Shown here piece by piece: positions 60,861-64,000 of a DNA stretch of 64,000 bases (position 1 is its first letter; the number at the start of each line of letters is the position of its first letter). A program made the position numbers and the translations under genes. The notes below the pieces were generated by a model, which was not told the DNA's origin, searched no databases, and saw only the letters and a program-made list of their open reading frames with translations. Origin of the DNA: Oscillospiraceae bacterium (GTDB lineage Bacteria; Bacillota; Clostridia; Oscillospirales; Ruminococcaceae); the NCBI GenBank assembly GCA_017408395.1, contig JAFQUQ010000025.1:1-64000 (forward strand), written 5' to 3'.

Positions 60861-61151
60861 TTACTTTACAGTAATGAGTGAACGCATAACGCCTTCTGTG
60901 ATCTTGAATACACGGTCGAGCTCAGCCGGGAATTCAGGCTGTGCAGCGAATGTGTAGAGTACATAGTAGCCTTCAGTCTGATCGTCGATTTCGTAAGCAA
61001 GCTTTCTCTTGCCCCAAGCATCAACAGATTCCATTGTACCGTTAGCTTCAATCATAGCCTTGAACTTGTCGTTGAGAGCGTTAACGCCGTCTTCACCGTT
61101 CTTGAGGCTGTAGATTACCATTACTTCGTAATTTTCGTTTACCTTTGCCAT
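60861..61151 (-). CDS. rpsF: Ribosomal protein bS6
   Basis: 96 residues (MAKVNENYEVMVIYSLKNGE; WGKRKLAYEIDDQTEGYYVL), the normal bS6 fold. GGAGGTG stands 8 nt before ATG 61151. The promoter lies at 61244-61216 with a leader of about 60 nt. No clear bS6:bS18 autoregulatory stem was seen. Confidence 0.96.
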   Translation of the reverse strand: MAKVNENYEVMVIYSLKNGEDGVNALNDKFKAMIEANGTMESVDAWGKRKLAYEIDDQTEGYYVLYTFAAQPEFPAELDRVFKITEGVMRSLITVK

Positions 61152-61215
61152 TAACAATACACCTCCTCTTGGATTACGCCCACATCTTTATAGTATGAGC
61201 GAGGATAACAGAGTA

Positions 61216-61244
61216 ATTATACCAGTTATTTTATTGCTTGTCAA
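61216..61244 (-). promoter_or_regulatory. Promoter of rpsF-ssb-rpsR
   Basis: Minus-strand TTGACA (61244-61239) and TATAAT (61221-61216), TGG extended, 17-bp spacer. Confidence 0.85.
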
Positions 61245-61262
61245 GTGTTTTTCTGACTTTTT

Positions 61263-62024
61263 TTAATTTATTTCTACTTTTCCCTCGGCAGTCACATTTC
61301 CTTTTACATTATCACAGGTAACATCGCCTTTACAATAAACATCGCCTTTAATATCATCACAATCAACGTCGCCGTCCGCTTTGACATTTCCTTCAACGTC
61401 ATCACATTCCACGTTGCCGCACGCCGATACGTTTCCTGCTACATCATCACAGCATACATTGCCGCCTGCGCTTATATCGCCGACAACTCCGTTACAGTTT
61501 ACAGCACCGCCTGAATTGACATTACCGACAACTCCGTTACAGTTTACAGAGCCGCCTGAATTCACTTCGCCCACAACTCCGCAGCAGCTTATGCTGCCTC
61601 CTGCATTGATGTTTCCCTGAACGTTTCCGTCAATTTTTGCACTGCCCCAAATCTCAACATTGACAGTACATTCCGTATCGTCCGTAATTTCAAGAGGAAT
61701 TTTAAAATTCGGGTCGTAATCGTCCTTGCGGATAAGCTTACTGCCCCTGTACTGTACTATTCTTATAACGCCGTCATCGGGGAATTCATTTACAGGCACG
61801 GCTTCTGCCGCCTCAAACTGCTGTGCACCGTTTAAAATGTAATCAACCGTAACGCCGAATGTCCCTGCAATATCACGCAAAAGCTCTATATCGGGATAGG
61901 ACTGACTGCACTCCCACTTGCTCACCGCCTGTACAGATACGCCGAATTTTTCCGCAAGCTGTTCCTGACTAAGCTCTGCCTTGCGGCGAAGCTCCCTTAT
62001 TCTCTGACCTACTCCGTTTATCAT
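61263..62024 (-). CDS. XRE-type HTH regulator with pentadecapeptide beta-solenoid and cysteine ladder
   Basis: 253 residues. A Cro/CI HTH at 4-60 (LSQEQLAEKFGVSVQAVSKW) is followed by a linker, a strand-rich part, and from about residue 140 at least seven repeats of 15 residues with pattern G-x-V-x-C-(D/N)-(D/G)-V-x-G-(N/D)-V-x-(A/S)-x. Examples: GGAVNCNGVVGDISA, GGNVCCDDVAGNVSA, DGDVDCDDIKGDVYC. This predicts a bactofilin-like beta-solenoid with one Cys per turn in register, often followed by Asp. The long frame to 62126 is not used: AAAGGAAG stands before ATG 62024. It may be a DNA-binding polymer or a metal/redox sensor. Its function is unknown. Confidence 0.75.
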   Translation of the reverse strand: MINGVGQRIRELRRKAELSQEQLAEKFGVSVQAVSKWECSQSYPDIELLRDIAGTFGVTVDYILNGAQQFEAAEAVPVNEFPDDGVIRIVQYRGSKLIRKDDYDPNFKIPLEITDDTECTVNVEIWGSAKIDGNVQGNINAGGSISCCGVVGEVNSGGSVNCNGVVGNVNSGGAVNCNGVVGDISAGGNVCCDDVAGNVSACGNVECDDVEGNVKADGDVDCDDIKGDVYCKGDVTCDNVKGNVTAEGKVEIN

Positions 62025-62162
62025 ATGAACACTTCCTTTCAGTTTTCCTGTACAAATCATAGCACACGCAGATTTATTTTCCCACAAACTCTCGGTAGAA
62101 CAAATATCAACCTGTGGTTGAAACAATTATACATTAAAATTTGCTTTTTTTCAATTAAACTA

Positions 62163-62191
62163 TTGAAATATCCGTCAAGTTGTGTTACAAT
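62163..62191 (+). promoter_or_regulatory. Promoter of the CheW-CZB gene
   Basis: TTGAAA (62163-62168) and TACAAT (62186-62191), 17-bp spacer, about 100 bp before the ATG. Confidence 0.6.
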
Positions 62192-62289
62192 GTATTTATA
62201 AATCAAAAATCACAGCTTATAACACGGCAATTTTATTGATTTTACACATAAATTTTATGCATAAACTTCAGAAAGGCGGTCATTGTTTA

Positions 62290-63147
62290 ATGAGCACTTC
62301 CTCTATCTTTAATCTTAATACAGATGTTGAAAATCTGCCCTGGCTTATTTTCTCATTGTGCAATCACGTTTACGCTATCCACAGCAAATATGTTACAAGC
62401 ATTATGGTTCCTCCCGACAGGATCACCCCTGTTCCCGAAGCTCCCGATATTTACAGGGGCATCGTTGAAATAAGAGGCGAGGTTTACCCTGTGCTTGATA
62501 TGCGCAGACTTTTCAACTACATCCCTCTTGAAAAAGAGTGTGCGGAGTTCGTTGAAATGATGAATGAGCGTGAAAAGGACCACATCGAATGGGCTGAGGA
62601 GCTTAAACGCTGTGTAAAGGAAAACCGTGATTTCACACTGACAACAAATCCTCACGCCTGCAAATTCGGATTATGGTACGATGAATACAAGAAGAATGCT
62701 CTCAACGCAAACTTCTCCTTACATAAAATCGAAAAGCCCCACGAGGATCTCCACAGAACAGCCGACCTCATTGCGGAAGCAAGAAAGCTCCCCGACTCTG
62801 TCGAAAAGCACCGTAAGATCGACGAACTGCTTAATCTTGTAACGGAAGAGTACGTTCCCGAAGTTATGGCTATCATTGACGAGTCCAAACGCCGTTACAG
62901 CTCCTTCTATCGTGAAACTATGGTGCTCCTTTCAACGGGCGAGTCAAACCTTGCAATCGTCGTTGACAAGGTGCTTGCAGTTGACGAGGTTCAGATGATA
63001 GAGGGTAAGGCTAATATGCACCGTATCCTTAATTCCAAGTTCTTTATGGGCGTTGCTCACAACAGACGTGTTGACGACGACATCCTCATTATCGACGAGG
63101 AAATGATCATCGACAAGGCTGATAAGGATATTCCAAAAACCGAATAA
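62290..63147 (+). CDS. CheW-like coupling protein with inserted CZB zinc domain
   Basis: 285 residues. A CheW fold frames the protein: the front (LIFSLCNHVYAIHSKYVTSI, PDIYRGIVEIRGEVYPVLDMR) and the back (LAIVVDKVLAVDEVQMIEG). In between (about 92-215) sits a chemoreceptor zinc-binding (CZB) domain with HIEW (98-101), C-x2-G-x-W (Cys124 to Trp129) and His151/His155, the four zinc ligands. CheW links receptors to CheA; the CZB insert would make coupling respond to zinc or thiol oxidants such as HOCl. AAAGGCGG stands 12 nt before ATG 62290. The receptor at 21.3 kb is a possible partner. Confidence 0.88.
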   Translation: MSTSSIFNLNTDVENLPWLIFSLCNHVYAIHSKYVTSIMVPPDRITPVPEAPDIYRGIVEIRGEVYPVLDMRRLFNYIPLEKECAEFVEMMNEREKDHIEWAEELKRCVKENRDFTLTTNPHACKFGLWYDEYKKNALNANFSLHKIEKPHEDLHRTADLIAEARKLPDSVEKHRKIDELLNLVTEEYVPEVMAIIDESKRRYSSFYRETMVLLSTGESNLAIVVDKVLAVDEVQMIEGKANMHRILNSKFFMGVAHNRRVDDDILIIDEEMIIDKADKDIPKTE

Positions 63148-63153
63148 CAAACA

Positions 63154-63193
63154 AACTGCTGTACAGCCCTTGCCGTACAGCAGTTATTTTTTT
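63154..63193 (+). terminator. Terminator after the CheW-CZB gene
   Basis: AACTGCTGTAC (63154-63164) pairs with GTACAGCAGTT (63175-63185), followed by seven T residues. Confidence 0.9.
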
Positions 63194-63204
63194 GCGTAAA
63201 ATTT

Positions 63205-64000
63205 TTACTTGGTGAAGAAACGCTGTGAAACGGTGTAAACCTCATTGGGGGCAAGCTCAGCGTAGCCGCTCTGTTCGGCAGGCATATCGAGATTTGCCGC
63301 ATTTACCTGTGCTGTCATTGGCTCAGGGCAGAAATAATTCATAAAGCCCTCGTGGTTCCACACGATCCAGAACTTATACTTCTTGTCTACCTCATAGCAA
63401 ATCTTCTTACCGCTTGCTGTATCTGTCATTACGCAGCCGTAGAAGTCCTTGCCGTCAAGCTTTACAGTGCCTGCTGTGTACATATCGTTGCAGATGTCCT
63501 TGAGAACAGGGCACATTGTACCGTTCTTGTATTCCATATCCCAGTCGCTGAGCTTAGCGGTCTTGCCCGTAGGAAGCCATCTTCTCTTATTGAACACAAG
63601 CTTCTTTTCGCAAGGTACCTGCAAGCGGATATTTTTCTGCTCACCGCCCTCAACAAACGGAGCGTTGATTGTGGTGTGTGTTGCGATTGAAACCGGCATC
63701 TGCTTATCGGAATTGTTGATAAGCTTGATTGTGTGCTTTAAGCCGTCCTTTGAAAGCTCAATTGTGATTTCGGATGTAAACTTTACAGGGAAGCAGTTGA
63801 AGAAAAAGTCCTTTTCGTCATATGTATATGTTGTTGTAACAAATGCACGCTTGCCGTCTGAGCCCATTTCCTTTATGCTGTGTGCACGCTTATGAAGGAA
63901 GCCGTGAAGGTGATTCTTGAAGCGTGTTTCATTTACGGGAAGAGTATAGAGGTCGTCCGATGTTTTAAGCACGCCCATATCGTGACGGTTAGGAAGATAA
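63205..64000 (-). CDS. Aldose 1-epimerase-like protein (5' end outside the window)
   Basis: At least 264 residues. The frame stays open past ATG 63978 to the right edge (YLPNRHDMGVLKTSDD), so the true start lies outside. The beta-sandwich of galactose mutarotases is seen in TRFKNHLHGFLHKRA (catalytic His region), SIATHTTINAPF, KLSDWDMEYK, and a C-terminal KFWIVWNHEGFMNYFCPEPM with the catalytic Glu. It converts sugar anomers or hexose-6-phosphates, fitting the galactose genes of the window. Bidirectional terminator at its 3' side. Confidence 0.85.
   Translation of the reverse strand, partial: YLPNRHDMGVLKTSDDLYTLPVNETRFKNHLHGFLHKRAHSIKEMGSDGKRAFVTTTYTYDEKDFFFNCFPVKFTSEITIELSKDGLKHTIKLINNSDKQMPVSIATHTTINAPFVEGGEQKNIRLQVPCEKKLVFNKRRWLPTGKTAKLSDWDMEYKNGTMCPVLKDICNDMYTAGTVKLDGKDFYGCVMTDTASGKKICYEVDKKYKFWIVWNHEGFMNYFCPEPMTAQVNAANLDMPAEQSGYAELAPNEVYTVSQRFFTK

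Overview
The window reads as chromosomal DNA of a monoderm, plant-fibre-associated Clostridia member close to Ruminococcus (Oscillospiraceae). This is inferred from gene content and style: a lipoprotein GH5 cellulase, a GH2 glycosidase with a LacI regulator and sugar ABC importer, a Firmicutes-type GalT, PASTA-kinase architecture, moderate GC, AGGAGG ribosome sites and many near-consensus sigma-A promoters with 17-bp spacers. No phage, IS transposase, CRISPR array or rRNA was seen. One tRNA (Arg-ACG) is present.

Layout. 1-1.7 kb: remnants of an ABC-2 exporter operon and a lipoprotein. 1.9-6.2 kb: MoxR / DUF58 / transglutaminase operon. 6.3-8 kb: a DUF1648 membrane protein and an unknown. 8-9.5 kb: a three-gene ExbB/ExbD-like ion-channel operon, unusual in an organism without an outer membrane. 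9.8-14.4 kb: a 48-aa membrane peptide and two EAL (c-di-GMP phosphodiesterase) proteins, the second fused to a beta-solenoid. 14.4-16.7 kb: a nested palindromic repeat and two head-to-head, 5'-incomplete genes (Card1-like nuclease, RyR-domain protein). 16.8-24.3 kb: serine hydrolase, acyltransferase, lipoprotein, chemoreceptor, alpha/beta hydrolase. 24.5-34.7 kb: tRNA-Arg, PASTA pseudokinase, AEC transporter, polar amino-acid ABC importer, glyS, sugar isomerase, secDF. 35-49 kb: carbohydrate region with GH5 cellulase, YtrA-type GntR/ABC operon, esterase, and a GH2/importer/LacI operon. Two copies of a composite structured repeat sit here at the 3' ends of the cellulase and esterase genes. 49-64 kb: trpS, aminotransferase, flippase, mazG, HU, a frameshifted rqcP, radical SAM protein, amidohydrolase, galT, pduL, the rpsF-ssb-rpsR operon, an HTH/beta-solenoid regulator, CheW-CZB and a partial aldose epimerase.

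The strongest candidates for something new are: (1) the minimal ExbB/ExbD/ExbD-like operon beside c-di-GMP genes; (2) the composite repeat at 36.2 and 40.5 kb, whose stems change in a compensatory way; (3) two hairpins with a near-invariant CUCCU loop on compensating stems; (4) a pentadecapeptide solenoid with a cysteine ladder on an HTH protein; and (5) the head-to-head junction at about 16.03 kb. Three loci look broken (165-328, 16.03 kb, 54.8 kb), so assembly error has to be excluded before reading biology into them. All starts were chosen by eye from ribosome-site spacing and family fit. Homology calls come from recognised motifs, not from searches.
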